64,000 nucleotides of DNA from contig OW388297.1 in NCBI GenBank assembly GCA_936450465.1, positions 50,138,630 through 50,202,629 of the forward strand, read 5' to 3'. The position numbers and the translations under genes were made by a program. Below are positions 38,512 through 49,960 of the stretch, in pieces; the stretch's first letter is position 1; the number at the start of each line of letters is the position of its first letter. This stretch comes from Gibbula magus (lineage: Eukaryota > Mollusca > Gastropoda > Trochida > Trochidae). Under the pieces are notes generated by a model. It was given only the letters and a program-made list of their open reading frames with translations, was not told the origin of the DNA and searched no databases.

Positions 38512-38860
38512 AGGGGCAGTAGCACGTTTTTTCGCTCAAATAAGTCGACGAAATGTATTATAATGTCACCAATGATAAAACATCCTTATTACTTCGGAAA
38601 ATCAGGTTAAAGAATGTGTGTACATGTTTCTGTACAGCCATTGGACTTGTTTTTGTCATTCAAAATATTAAATGTGTTCACAACAAAATGGTCGCGATGC
38701 ATTTTTTTCTTTATACACAACACCGTTATTACCACTACGGAGAATTGTTTTTATGTAATAAGATGTTTTACCTTCTAAAGTAAATATAAATGACATAAAC
38801 TACCATTATAAATGGGAAATTTGAAACAATAAAATTTGCAAAAAAAGTGCTACTGCCCCT
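38512..38860. mobile_element. TTAA-flanked MITE (family 1), unit C copy
   Basis: Ends AGGGGCAGTAGCACG and the near-complement TGCTACTGCCCCT between TTAA at 38,508-38,511 and 38,861-38,864. A and B have a single TTAA at 1,505-1,508 and 17,466-17,469. The open frame 38,553-38,783 lies wholly inside the MITE and is not a gene. Confidence 0.92.
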
Positions 38861-39013
38861 TTAATGAAGTGTTAAAACAGATGTTCTCATCTCTTGTTTC
38901 ACTTCTGATGTTCTCTTCAGATGAAACCTTTGTAATGAATACTACTTCAGTGTTATGGGAAAACGCACAAATATTTATAATGATTAAATGTCCAAGATTA
39001 CTCTAATATTGTA

Positions 39014-39203
39014 GGGATATAAAAATATAACTGCGGCTCAAACAAGCGTAATTGCCCCCTCTCCAACACAAACCGACTTCCGAACGGGAAGTTTCTACTT
39101 AATCTTTGGGCTATTTAGAAATGCAATGAATACGGACATACATTCAGCCCATATAGACATTTAGATGAACATTATTACAAACAGTGACCATCTCCAAAGC
39201 TAT
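39014..39203 (+). other. Conserved block, copy C
   Basis: Only about a dozen differences from A over about 190 bp, with perfect runs of about 42 and 52 bases, whereas the surroundings differ by about 20% and carry indels. The start codon of the small A/B frame is present but a TAG follows before the block. The TA insertion point of the A/B MITE lies just downstream. Confidence 0.55.
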
Positions 39204-41100
39204 AAAAACACTGCCTGCGTTATAACATATAAGCAATTTCTGCAAATCGATGTAAATAAGCGAACCATTGACGAAAATACTCCATCATAAGCAAGCGAAG
39301 GGAATCAATATCTTCTGATTTTATTTATTAGTCATCCTATCACACCCAGAGACTTTGCAATGCAAATTCAATTAATTCCGAGAACCTACATGACATTGAA
39401 ACGCACTTTTCTATCTGACTTTATGTATTGCAAATTCTTTAAAACTATCATGATTTCATGCATTAATGCAATTACTTATGCTACATTTCTAATATGCATC
39501 CGCAGAAAATTGATCAATAGTTTGGGATCTCTGAGATGTTGTTTAACAATCCGTTTGAACTACTTCGATTTCATTGATCTGTTTCTTTGTACCTTCTGCT
39601 TCCTGTACAGATTTATTAAATGCGTATTCACTCTATTTAAGAAAATATCACATAAATATATAATAAATGTACAGACATACGTTCACGTGAATGCGTTTGC
39701 ATACTTTCCACCTTCCATAATACATTCAGTAGCACAAGTAACACGTGCGAATTTTGCGCTTTTGTCCATTGCTTAAGTTGATTGTGTAATACACTCTATA
39801 AGACCTTGCCAAAATTCCATAGGGTACCTGTCAAAGAAGTTATGTGTAAAACTGTAAGTAATGGTGGATATCCTTTGTGTGTTTCTAAACTTCTTGCGAG
39901 GTTGTTTGTGATGTTAAATTAAAGGATGGCGAGTACTACAGGTCGGGACATGCTATGTTTTCAAAGACATTTGCCCGATTATTGCACTTCTTATACTTTG
40001 TTCAATTACATTTTTATAAATCAATTCTGAAATTACTAAAAGTTTCTTAGCTTCATTAGTTTCAAGATTGAAGACACAACTTGCTATATTCACAAAATAC
40101 ATATGGCACAGAAATCAGGTCAGCTTGCAAACAAACATAATGCATTGGTCAGCTTACTCGTAACTCAATAGTGTAAACAGGGAAACGTATCATGGGTCAA
40201 AAGTTGAGACTGCAATAGATAGCCCGGAAGCAAAACACCAATAAATCATCACCAATTGAGAGAAACACACCTATCTTTTGGAGAAATATCATATTGCAAA
40301 GATATAAGCATGTATCGTGACAGGAGTCAGTTTATCCTGACAAAAAACTGCGAAAGTGGACAGTAGCATTGAACAAATAAATATACTTTTTTCATTTAAG
40401 CTTTTTTCGAATATAATCATACCTTTTCGGTCATTAGATGCGACGATGTCTTAATTGCATTACATTAGTAATTGTAGAATAACACAATACAAGTAATCGG
40501 TTAGTTGCATTATTGTGCTGTTATGGAATATTTCTTTTCACTTTTTCTGTCTTTGCCTGCATCATTCGAAACATGTTTATTTCTTTTACAAACAAATTAA
40601 TCTTCCTCAGGGAATACGCCAGACAAGTTTGCCAGAACGCATCTGGGGAATTGGATTAATGAACTAATGTATAAAACAGGAAGTTCATGTTTGTGGTTAG
40701 TTTTCACAAACAAAAAGTTTGCTTAGTAAAGTGGCCGGGCCAATCAAAAAAGCATATTAGTGATTTCGAAAGTTCCACAAACCAATTAGATACTAATTAA
40801 GATAATTAAAGAGTTTTTCTGTATACTGTTAATAACATTACTACTTTATAAGAACACATTAATTCCTTTACTCTTAATAATGACTACCCTCCTTAATTAT
40901 TTCAAACTATAAACAAAATAACACACTTTGATACATGTACGTCATACTATGACGTAAGGTTATACAAGTATTAGAAGTATGCAACTAACAGAGGGTTTGA
41001 TAGAAATACAGAAATACAGAAATACACATGCTAAGATCAATTTTAATTCCAGCAGTAGTAATTCCGTAAGTCTGATTTTATATGAAGCAGTGAAACTGCA
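39204..41100. other. Unit C sequence, no gene seen
   Basis: Collinear with A 2,413-4,300 at lower identity. The 138-codon frame at 39,360-39,776 aligns to DNA that is interrupted by stops in A and B. A short run of ACAGAAATAC units sits near 41,005-41,030. Confidence 0.55.
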
Positions 41101-41106
41101 ATCACA

Positions 41107-41200
41107 GGACAAAAAGTGGTAGAATCCACTTGCCAGATCCTCCCAAATCTTCTGAAGAATTCAGAAAGATCCGGCAAGCGCATTCCACCACTTTTTGTCC
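41107..41200. repeat. Fold-back hairpin with GAA tip
   Basis: Arms GGACAAAAAGTGGT ... ACCACTTTTTGTCC enclose a perfect inner stem TTCTGAA/TTCAGAA with a three-base GAA loop (41,157-41,159). A and B have no such hairpin at the matching place. A decayed half-copy is at 53,495-53,540. Confidence 0.8.
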
Positions 41201-44200
41201 TTGAATCCTACTGACAGAAAAAATGTACGCCACACAAAGTAACAAGAATACTACAGTATGCTAACACTATGTGCTGACGGAACAATAGATTGTCAGTAAT
41301 GGAAGCTGTAGTTCTAATATAATATGATACATATTGTCATGGCTTAGCAATACTATCGGAAATTAACCAAGTTAATTTGGATTTGGATGAGAGCTGGAAG
41401 TTCCTGCAACTTCTCGCAGAGAGTGGCCTGAGCTCACCATACCTATTGCCTGTCATTTTTGAGCCAAAGTCAAGTACTGTCTTGCCATTTTTGGAAAATA
41501 TTAAATACTGCCCTAAGTCTAATGCAGTTGCCCTTTTTACCCGAAAAATTATGAAAAAACAAGAATTGCATGATTTTTAGGAACCCACCTTTTTTAACGT
41601 GGTGAGTTTTGGCGCTAAGTTTCAGGTGATGAGCAATATAACTGTGATTAAAACTGTTAAGGAGACATTGGACCCAGAAATCGATCTAGCTTACGGCAAC
41701 ATTTTGCGACAACTTATTGTTGTGAATGATATCTTTACACTAACGGAGAGCGCATGAATTTACCGTAACACCTTTTATAACGGTCATTTTACGACATGCC
41801 GCATAACGTTACTGTCACCTATATTTGCGGTAAATATGTTACTACGTGTGTTATTCGAATTACATGCATATCTCAAGTTAGTGACGAATTTAAATAGCCT
41901 GGTATAATCAACTGATAGTTATTCATTTACCGTGTACTCTTAGATTGATAATATGTTCGATAATGATTACATGGTACACCGTTAAAGTTACACTTGAAAT
42001 CATCAAAACTGCTGTGACGTCTGTTTTTTTACTTTTATGTAGGTAATTTGGTAATTAGGTAAAATGACGTTAAAGTAATGAAAAACGTTCGGTGACCCCT
42101 ATTATTATTTCTGAATTTGTTTGTCCAGTTAACTGCGCACATCATATTACAGCTTTAGCAATATCTAAAATATCTGTGTTAGTGACAAGTCATGTTGAAC
42201 ATCCGAATCACGATGATAAAAATGCCGTTTTAATTAAAAAGAGCTTAATTTAATTTTGTTGCTCTTTCCAGCATCATTTATTTTCAAAATATAGATTTGC
42301 TATACATCCCCGTATGTGATTGAAATGTATCTGAAAGGATTCGGAGTTTATTCGTTAAAAGCGAATGCTTAATTTAAATACACCAAATCAGAAATTTTGT
42401 TTAGGTAATTTCCCGACAGGTGTATTATTATTAATGCCAATAACTTTTTAAGTCGTTCGGTGACCCCCAAATTTTCTCACATATTTGGATAAAAGACATA
42501 ATAAACTTGCTATTTTGAAAAAATAAACGAATTCTCAAATATTTGATTTCAGCTTACTGAGCTTATTGGTATCATTATCAAAGAAATATGCGATCCCTTA
42601 TTTCTTCCTTCAGTATATATACAGTAAGATATGTGCGGTTTTTGTAAATACATGTACCAATAAACTGGTAAGTAATCTGGTGTTAACTGGGAGTTTATTG
42701 TTCCTCTGTGGAAGCAATGTGGTAAATATGTAAGTAATTCAGTACGCTAAATATCTACATTGTACATGTGTTTTGAACGCAACAATTCTGTCTTTTCAGT
42801 AATCCAGGCTTCTACAAATTTTACAAAGTGTGGAAACTATTTTCCTGTAATTGATTAAAGATAGCCTCATAAGATTCACCGCTGTCTGTTTTATCAAATC
42901 GCTTAGCTTATCGTTTAACACGTTATAGTGGGAAAAGAAACACCACAACATATTTTTGTTTAGAGCATAGCGGTGCTAAATTTTCTTTTTAAAAAGTATG
43001 TTTTTCTTCTCCATGTACTTCTCTTCCAAATGCGATTCAATGGTGTGTTCCTATTACGCATTCCCTAAACATGTAGAGCTTACTGAGTGTCAAACGCTGT
43101 TAAATGTTGATGCTATACTGTTAAATAACTGTCGATGAATGTCCTAATCCTAGGACTGTCAATGAGAGTGACAGAAAACTCAGCTCAATGTCAAATTTCG
43201 GGAGAACTATTTGGGCAATGAGTTATATATGAAGTTCATGTTTGCAAGGCGAAATCCTGTGGTTTGAAGACATGACTGCTGACCATTGAATGTTACTGTT
43301 AATAGCGTTGTTTTGAATATATCAATGCCAAAGTCATTATTAAAGAGACTCTGAGTGACTGGTTCTTAGGTCTATGATAACAGACGGATTTCTGTAAACA
43401 ACACATAAACAGAACAGCATACTACTGTTTACTTGATGTTCATCGCTACCACCAACACACGTCTTTAAAGAGTCTATTTCATGTTTAGAGTACAACTATG
43501 AAGGTCATCTGCCATTATCTTAAGTAAATTCGGGGATAACTTATACACTTCATTTGAAGCTGATTCAATTGACCGTTTTTTTTCAGTGAACAGTCAGGCT
43601 TGTTTCTCATTTATACAGTATTTTATGAAGCAATTTATTTGTAAAGTAAACAGTGAAAGACTTCATCCTTAAATCTACATATGGTTTCTCGTGAAAATAT
43701 GTTTGAATAGTGAAGTGTTGTTTATGTAAAATAAGTGTATCCAGTATGTTACATTGATGAGGTATAACATCCATACGACAAAACTCTTCTTGTCTTACTG
43801 TTCATAACATCGCCTTTATTGGATGTAGTGATTCCCCAGTTAGAAAGATCGTCAAATTAAGAGAACATTCCTTTAAGGAATATCAGAAAATGAAAATAAA
43901 CATGGACACACCTGTTTACAGGGCTAAAAAGAGATACTAAAATGAGATTATTACTTTATGAAATACGTTCTTAATTTCATTTTTTGTCAGTTAACATAAT
44001 ATTTCCTTCAAATCGGGAATATGACTTCATTTATAATATATTTCAGGAAAATGGTTTCTTTTAATTAGCTTTATATCATACGGGGTGGTATTTAGCAAGT
44101 AAACTGTGCAACATTTCTGGTTCCCAGAGTGCAGTTGATTACCACAATGTGTCAAAAACACTGGTATGTATTGGAAAGAAACATCATATATATCCGTTAT

Positions 44201-44570
44201 GCTTACCACTGATTCTAATTGATTAAGTATGTGATGGTATATACATGTAAGTCCTTGCTGTACCAATTTCTAGAAGCACTAAACTATTCAATCAATTTAA
44301 ACCGATCTGTTATATACTGAATATTAGGGTTCATCAGGCATAGGTATCATAACAGATTGTTTTGAAACCTAACCAATTGCACATATCGAGAACCAAGGGT
44401 AAAATTAAGTACTATGTTCACGAAATAGTTTACAAAAGACGTGCATATAGTGTTCATGTTTCATTTTTTACAGCGCTTCTGAATGTCCACAAGATCATTC
44501 TTGGAGTTTTAACAAGGCAGCATATACCATGAACAAATTTGACTGCATTCAAGACATTACGAAACTAAGC
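41201..44570. other. C sequence and C-specific insert, no gene
   Basis: From about 41,400 to 42,600 the sequence has no match in A or B. The motif GTTCGGTGACCCC occurs twice (near 42,089 and 42,455). The 67-codon frame 41,377-41,580 starts in duplicated non-coding sequence and runs into this insert; I see no domain. From 42,615 alignment with A 5,110 resumes and fades out near 44,010. Confidence 0.5.
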
Positions 44571-44574
44571 TTAA

Positions 44575-44902
44575 AGGGGCAGTATCACGTTTTTTCGCTC
44601 AAATAGGTCGATGAAATGTATTTGGAAAATAATGTCACCAATAGTAAAACATCCTTTTCTCTTTGGAAAATCAAGTTAAAAATGAGTGTACATGGTTCCG
44701 TAAAGCCAAATAAAATGTGTTTACAATAAAATGGCCGCCATGCAATTTTTGCTTTATATGCGACACAGTTGTTGCTACTACGGATAATTGGTTTGAGTAA
44801 TAAGATGTTTTACCCTCTAAAGTAAATATAAATGACATAAACTATCATTATAAATGGGAAATTTGAAAAAATAAAATTTGCAAAAAACGTGCTACTGCCC
44901 CT
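44575..44902. mobile_element. TTAA-flanked MITE (family 1), third copy
   Basis: Ends AGGGGCAGTATCACG and CGTGCTACTGCCCCT between TTAA at 44,571-44,574 and 44,903-44,906. The 328-bp body is very close to the copies at 38,512 and 45,907. Confidence 0.92.
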
Positions 44903-45906
44903 TTAAGGTAAACTTTTAAAATTGTGATTCAGACTATCCGTATTAGTTTTCTTTTCAGAATGTTATTTTTCAAAAGGTTACATTGGTTCTGCACAGTATC
45001 GAAATTGATGGAATTACACTCATTCATTGGAAATACATCAGTACTAATGTTGACGAAACTCAGTATCCCGTTGATTTGTACAAAACCTGTTAACTCACTA
45101 CCGCCTGTCAAACATGAATGTATGGTTTGTGTCAATGATATAATGTCAAAATAACATGTCAACATAAACATCGAAGGAGGTCGTTTTTCAGTATAGTAAG
45201 GTGTCAATGCGTTTTCATCACTTGTCTTGTGTATGTCAAACTTGAATAAAAGAATCTACGAAAATTTTAAAATATGAAAATAGATAAACCATATTAATAT
45301 GAACCAATCTAGCGGAACGGAAAAAGTGAACTGTCCACGATCTTATTCCTGATCTGAAATATTTAAAATCCAATTAAGTAGTCAGGAACTCGGTGTGGAT
45401 GTAAAATTAAAATCAAAATTAAAACAACACACTTACTTCGGAAAAAACATATGTTGAAATCGAAGTCAATAAAACATAAACAGACGGACACTATCAACCA
45501 ACATGAATTCTATTTTAATTGATTTTATTTTAAATTTGAATAATTACAGTAATTTATGTACGTGCAGCAGGAAATTCCCATCAAAACACATAGTCTTAGA
45601 ATATTGAGTGATGGTGGTGACTTAAAGTGTTCATGTCTTTTTTTTTACAAATATTTACAAGTTCAAGAATAACGAAATGGCCTCTCTATGTTGATATGTC
45701 AGAACATCTTAGCATGTTTACAGTTGTTTCAACGTTAATTACAAGAGCACTCCTTACCAAAGTAAACATACCATCCACCTGCGGAGTGCAAACTTCTTCA
45801 ACTATCTGATAAGATTGCTGAATATTTTGAACGTACTGCTGTTTTTCATCCGTTCTCTACGTTGTATCTCTTTACGATCATAATTTTCAAAATAAATATT
45901 TTAAAG

Positions 45907-46258
45907 GGGCAGTAGCACTTTTTTTTCGCTCAAATAAGTTGATGAAATGTATTTGAAAAATAATTTCACCAATAGTAAAACATCCTTCTCTCTTCGGAAA
46001 ATAAAGTTTAAAATGAGTTTACATGTTTCGGTAAAGCCATGGGAATCATGTTTGTAATACAAAATAATAAATTGTGTTCACAATAAAATTGCCGCCATGC
46101 AATTTTTGCTATATACGCAACATAGTTTTACCACTACAGATAATTGGTTTGTGTAATAAGATGTTTTACCCTCTAAAATTAATTTAAATGACACAACCTA
46201 TCATTATAAATGGGAAATTTGAAAAAATAAATTTGGCAAAAAACGTGCTACTGCCCCT
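45907..46258. mobile_element. TTAA-flanked MITE (family 1), fourth copy
   Basis: Ends AGGGGCAGTAGCAC and CGTGCTACTGCCCCT between TTAA at 45,903-45,906 and 46,259-46,262. 352 bp, no ORF. Confidence 0.92.
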
Positions 46259-46504
46259 TTAACATGAAGTTTAAGTTTATGTTATGTTGTTCTAGCTACC
46301 TGTCCATAGACCCATTGATTTGATAATATACTCCGATAAAGTTATATATAATAAGTTATGTATTCTACTACGATATCATACAAAATAGCTATGGACCTCA
46401 ACAGTACCAATACCTTTATAGTCATACCCCTTTCTCGACACATGAAATAACTTTCGAATTACCTTTAAATATTACGATCTTAGTATAAATATCGGTTTTC
46501 TTAA

Positions 46505-47546
46505 GCCCTGTTTATACGGCGAGCGTTTGCATATGAGTAAACCATTACACATATGCAAATTTGCTCATATGAGCAAAATTCACCGTATGGACGCATTTGC
46601 ACATATGTATATTTTACTGCCGTAAGCAAATGTTTCACTACCGTAAGCAAATTTGCACCTAGTCAGGAGCAGGTGCAAATGTTTACTACCGTGGGTAAAT
46701 ATGGTGTTTTCACTATTCTAGTAAAAGTTCGTCGTATACAGACATGGTGACTTTAGACAGGTTGGGAAAATATATTAGAGACCTTTAGAAACTCTTAATA
46801 TTTTTTTTTTCAAATTCACTATACAGGATAATCTCCTTCGAAATCCATCTGACTATCCGATTTTCGTTATAATTAGAGCGATATAGCCAAACCAATGTTG
46901 ACAGATATACATTTTTATTATGTGAGCATATTTTTCCAGCGATCTGATTGGTCGAGAGGCCATCACGTGACCGTCGACAGAAAAGCATATTGACTCCAGC
47001 CCGAGTCCGACCAAAAGCAATATTGACTTGAGTGACGTCAAACGATTGTTGCATGACGTCAAACGATTGTTGCATGACGTCATGCTATTGTAACCATGAC
47101 GTCATCTGACCGTAGTTCCAGCTGTTCAAACCAAATTACATTTGTTACTGTATTTCATTGTTTTCTTTTCGTTCCTGTGTTAAATACATAATAAAACAAT
47201 TATGGACTGGTGAGTCGGTCAATACCTGTTTTTATGGACCCGAGAAAACAATATTGACCGCGGACTTCGTCCTTGGTCAATATTGTTTCTCGGGTCCATA
47301 AAAACAGGTAATGACCTCATCACCAGTCTATAATTGTATAATGTCATTTATTTAGTTTACATCTAATACATATTAATTTGCATGTTTAGGGAATGTTCTA
47401 TTCATATATTAGAAGAATTGGAAGCCCATTTGCTCAGGCAGAAATTAACACGTATGAACGCATAGTAATTTTACTTTTACTCACGCGTGTATATTACTCT
47501 CATAAGCAACATTGCATATGTGCAAAGTTCGCCGTATAAACAGGGA
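46505..47546. mobile_element. TIR element with CCCTGTTTATACGGCG ends
   Basis: The left end GCCCTGTTTATACGGCGAGC follows TTAA (46,501-46,504). The right end is the near-complement, followed by TTTA (47,547-47,550), so the duplication may be TTAA with one change, as in piggyBac-type elements. Subterminal copies of GTAAGCAAATTTGCAC-like sequence follow the left end. The element is interrupted by fold-back element E3. The two minus-strand frames at 46,785-47,083 are read through E3's direct repeats and are not genes. Confidence 0.7.
46915..47337. mobile_element. Hairpin-capped fold-back element E3 (nested)
   Basis: From the left: arm TTATTATGT (about 46,918), ATTGGTC (a reversed CCAAT box), TCACGTGACC (46,963-46,972), four TGACGTCA (47,033, 47,054, 47,075, 47,097), arm ACATAATAA (about 47,187), then a hairpin of about 60-bp arms at 47,196-47,337. 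The hairpin tip on the minus strand is GGAC-GAA-GTCC. A solo copy of the left end lies at 51,831-51,862. No ORF, and the target duplication is unclear. Confidence 0.75.
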
Positions 47547-47768
47547 TTTAGTGATGGATTGCAAATTACGTTAATAACCCTAATTACGGTAGAGTTCAGA
47601 ACAGTGTTTTTTGAAACGTCGACACAAGTCACGTTTTCCGTGAATGAATAGACACAAAATTAGTTACCTATGTGTCCGATGCAATGCCCTTTTGTACTCT
47701 CATAAAGATTATGGACATATTTCTGAATTTGTCATTCAATGTGAGACATCCGAGATACAATGAATAAA

Positions 47769-48138
47769 AGTCTAATCCAGGTCAAACTTATGAACCGAAG
47801 ATGACTTGCTAAGACGAAGAACCATACCAATCAGTAAAATTGCTTCAACTAGCCAATGATGTGATCTTAACAACTAGACCACGTCTTGATGGTACACTTC
47901 ACGACTGGATAGGGACTGATGTGTGTTTTCAATTCGTATTATCTCACCAAGCCACGTTTAAAGTATAACAACGTGCCCTTTCAACACTATTTGCATAGTT
48001 TCTTTACCAGACTGATGGAAACGCAGTGTTTGTAAAGAAAACTGGTTTACTTCACGCACGTAATGATCTGCTGAAACAATCAGTATTTAAGATATTGTTT
48101 TGGTTGGTCTGGCTAAGATCCTCCCGCCCTGATTAAAA
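47769..48138. repeat. 370-bp direct repeat, first copy
   Basis: Matches 53,120-53,491 in the same orientation at moderate identity. On the minus strand both copies contain a stretch like GTGGTCTAGTTGTTAAGATC, resembling the first part (A-box side) of a glutamate-type tRNA, but the B-box is lost. This could be a decayed SINE or an old tandem duplication. Confidence 0.6.
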
Positions 48139-48226
48139 CTGTTTGTGTAATTAAAGGTGCTTTTTCTTCATAAGAACCTATGTTTTGGTTGATGTATGTA
48201 TATATATATGTATATATATAATATTA

Positions 48227-48891
48227 GTTACACGGTGTTTTGACAGGGTGTACGGGACTGTAAGACCCTTGTATATTCCGTATTTTCCTGAGGCGCAGCC
48301 GAAGGAAATGCGGAATATACAGGGGTCTTACAGTCCCGTACACCCTGTCAAAACTACGTGTAACGAATTTATTACTCTTTAGATCTATTATTTGTACTTA
48401 TTTCACTAATTTTTCGATAAAATATATAGGCTACATACATGTAGCTATTTCCGTTTGTGATAAAAACTCCACACAGTGTGAAACAGCAACAACACTGTAA
48501 AGAGTGTACCGCTCAATATCAAGGGAGATAACTCTGCGGCTAAAAAATAATCGATTTTTAAATTATTATTACCTGATGAATAATAGAGAGACACGTATTT
48601 TTATTGAATTAGTTTATTGACGCAAACAAAATAAATAATGTATACTGGTTGACATCACCGTACTTATGTTTGTTAAGGTAAGTTTCGATCCTGAAATTCC
48701 GAGTCGAGCAACCGTTTTGTTTCCGCATTCCATCTAAGGTCAAGGTCATCCGTAAGACCTGTGTAGTTAGTCACGTGACCTGTCTCACGGGTCATACCGA
48801 GGGTAGACCCTGGCAAATCCGCCTACACGGTTTCGTATGCATTGGCTATTGACCAATCACAATTCAACAAATTTAGCTAAAGGGTAATAAC
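48227..48891. mobile_element. Hairpin-capped fold-back element E4
   Basis: The hairpin at 48,227-48,364 has nearly perfect arms of about 60 bp (GTTACACGGTGTTTTGACAG at left) and tip GGC-GCA-GCC (48,292-48,300). A second inverted pair follows: TTTATTACTCTTTAGAT (48,368-48,384) and AGCTAAAGGGTAATAAC (48,875-48,891). The core has the palindrome GTCACGTGAC (48,770-48,779) and GACCAATCAC near the far arm. The apparent ORF 48,185-48,382 is a reading of the hairpin. Confidence 0.75.
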
Positions 48892-49289
48892 TATATATAA
48901 AGACATATCATCTATTTCGTATGATATTAGATATTCTGATGCAACCGTGAAACTTCCGTCTGGAAATATGTTCCTGTGTGAAAATTTTATTTCATTTACT
49001 CTAATAAAACTCTCGAAATACATTGTATTCTACTTTTGACGTTTTTTTTCGAAATACCCTTTTCGCAAATAATGATGGATTATAGAAAATCGCACAGAGG
49101 CTACATTGATATAACGATTTCTTAATAATGAAAAGAAAGTACGTTTATTTATACATATTGATGGTGAGTTCAGAATTAACGATGGAATAAAATCATGGAA
49201 AGAACACTCTCAGTCGGAAAGTCGGAAATGTGCCACATATAGCAAACGATTTTAAAGTATCGTAGTGTTACATTCTGAACTTATCTTCA

Positions 49290-49960
49290 TTATACTTGTC
49301 ACTGCAACAATGTTTATAAAGGTTATAAGTGTCTGGTAGTGTAGGTCAAAAGAAACATATTGTATGCGGCTATTTCTGTGGACATCAATAAACACAAGAA
49401 TAGCCCGGTGTTTAAGGTTCCTGCGAAATAACAAATATGCGTACAATTACGGTAAGTTTATTTGCCTTTTCCAGTCTCTTATTATCACTTGCTGTTCAAT
49501 AGACGTTTAACATTTCCTTGAGGAAACAAATATAAGTACAATTACATGTAAAGTATTGTAAATGTTAACCAATAAAGGCTTGCTCTTTAACATCAGCAAA
49601 ATGTTTTCGGGAAACAATGCATTTAACATCGAATTATAAATTATGTATAAAAAGTATATTTTCTTATTTATGTACATGCTTCAATATATATAGTGCATTG
49701 TCTATAACCTAACAACTTACACAGTGTGTAGCATGTCCATTGCAGTATAGTAAAAAGGAATGAAGTTGATTGTTTTAAAAACAGCATTTTGTTAATTGAG
49801 TGTCGTTCTCCACTTTCCAAGATATAATATTCTGTTTATATTGGTATGTGCAATACATCAATGTCAAAGTCACACTTAAAGAGTTTTTGAGTGACTGGTT
49901 GACTGATGTATGATAACATTACGTACTTTAATTTCAGTAAACAGCAATAAGAATGGCATC
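49290..49960. repeat. Fragment D of the segmental unit
   Basis: Short decayed match to A 5,050-5,240 and to C 42,615-43,440: the GGTTATAAGTGTCTGG stretch near 49,320, GGAAACAAATATAAGTAC near 49,523 and AAAGAGTTTTTGAGTGACTG near 49,877. The rest of the unit is not recognisable beyond about 50,000. Confidence 0.5.

Larger units (their letters stand above)
35650..44010. repeat. Older third copy of the segmental unit, C
   Basis: Collinear with A 30-6,740 but far more diverged (about 20% by eye, with many indels) except for the block at 39,014-39,203. Good anchors are 35,650 with 30, 39,350-39,650 with 2,560-2,830 and 42,615 with 5,110. It lacks the mariner-type MITE of A and B, and has its own insertions (35,805-36,215, 37,283-37,396, 38,512-38,860, probably 41,107-41,200). 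Reading frames that exist in A or B are broken here. Confidence 0.85.

Noticed and set aside
48185..48382. 65-codon ORF
   Set aside because: It is a translation through the two arms of the E4 hairpin.
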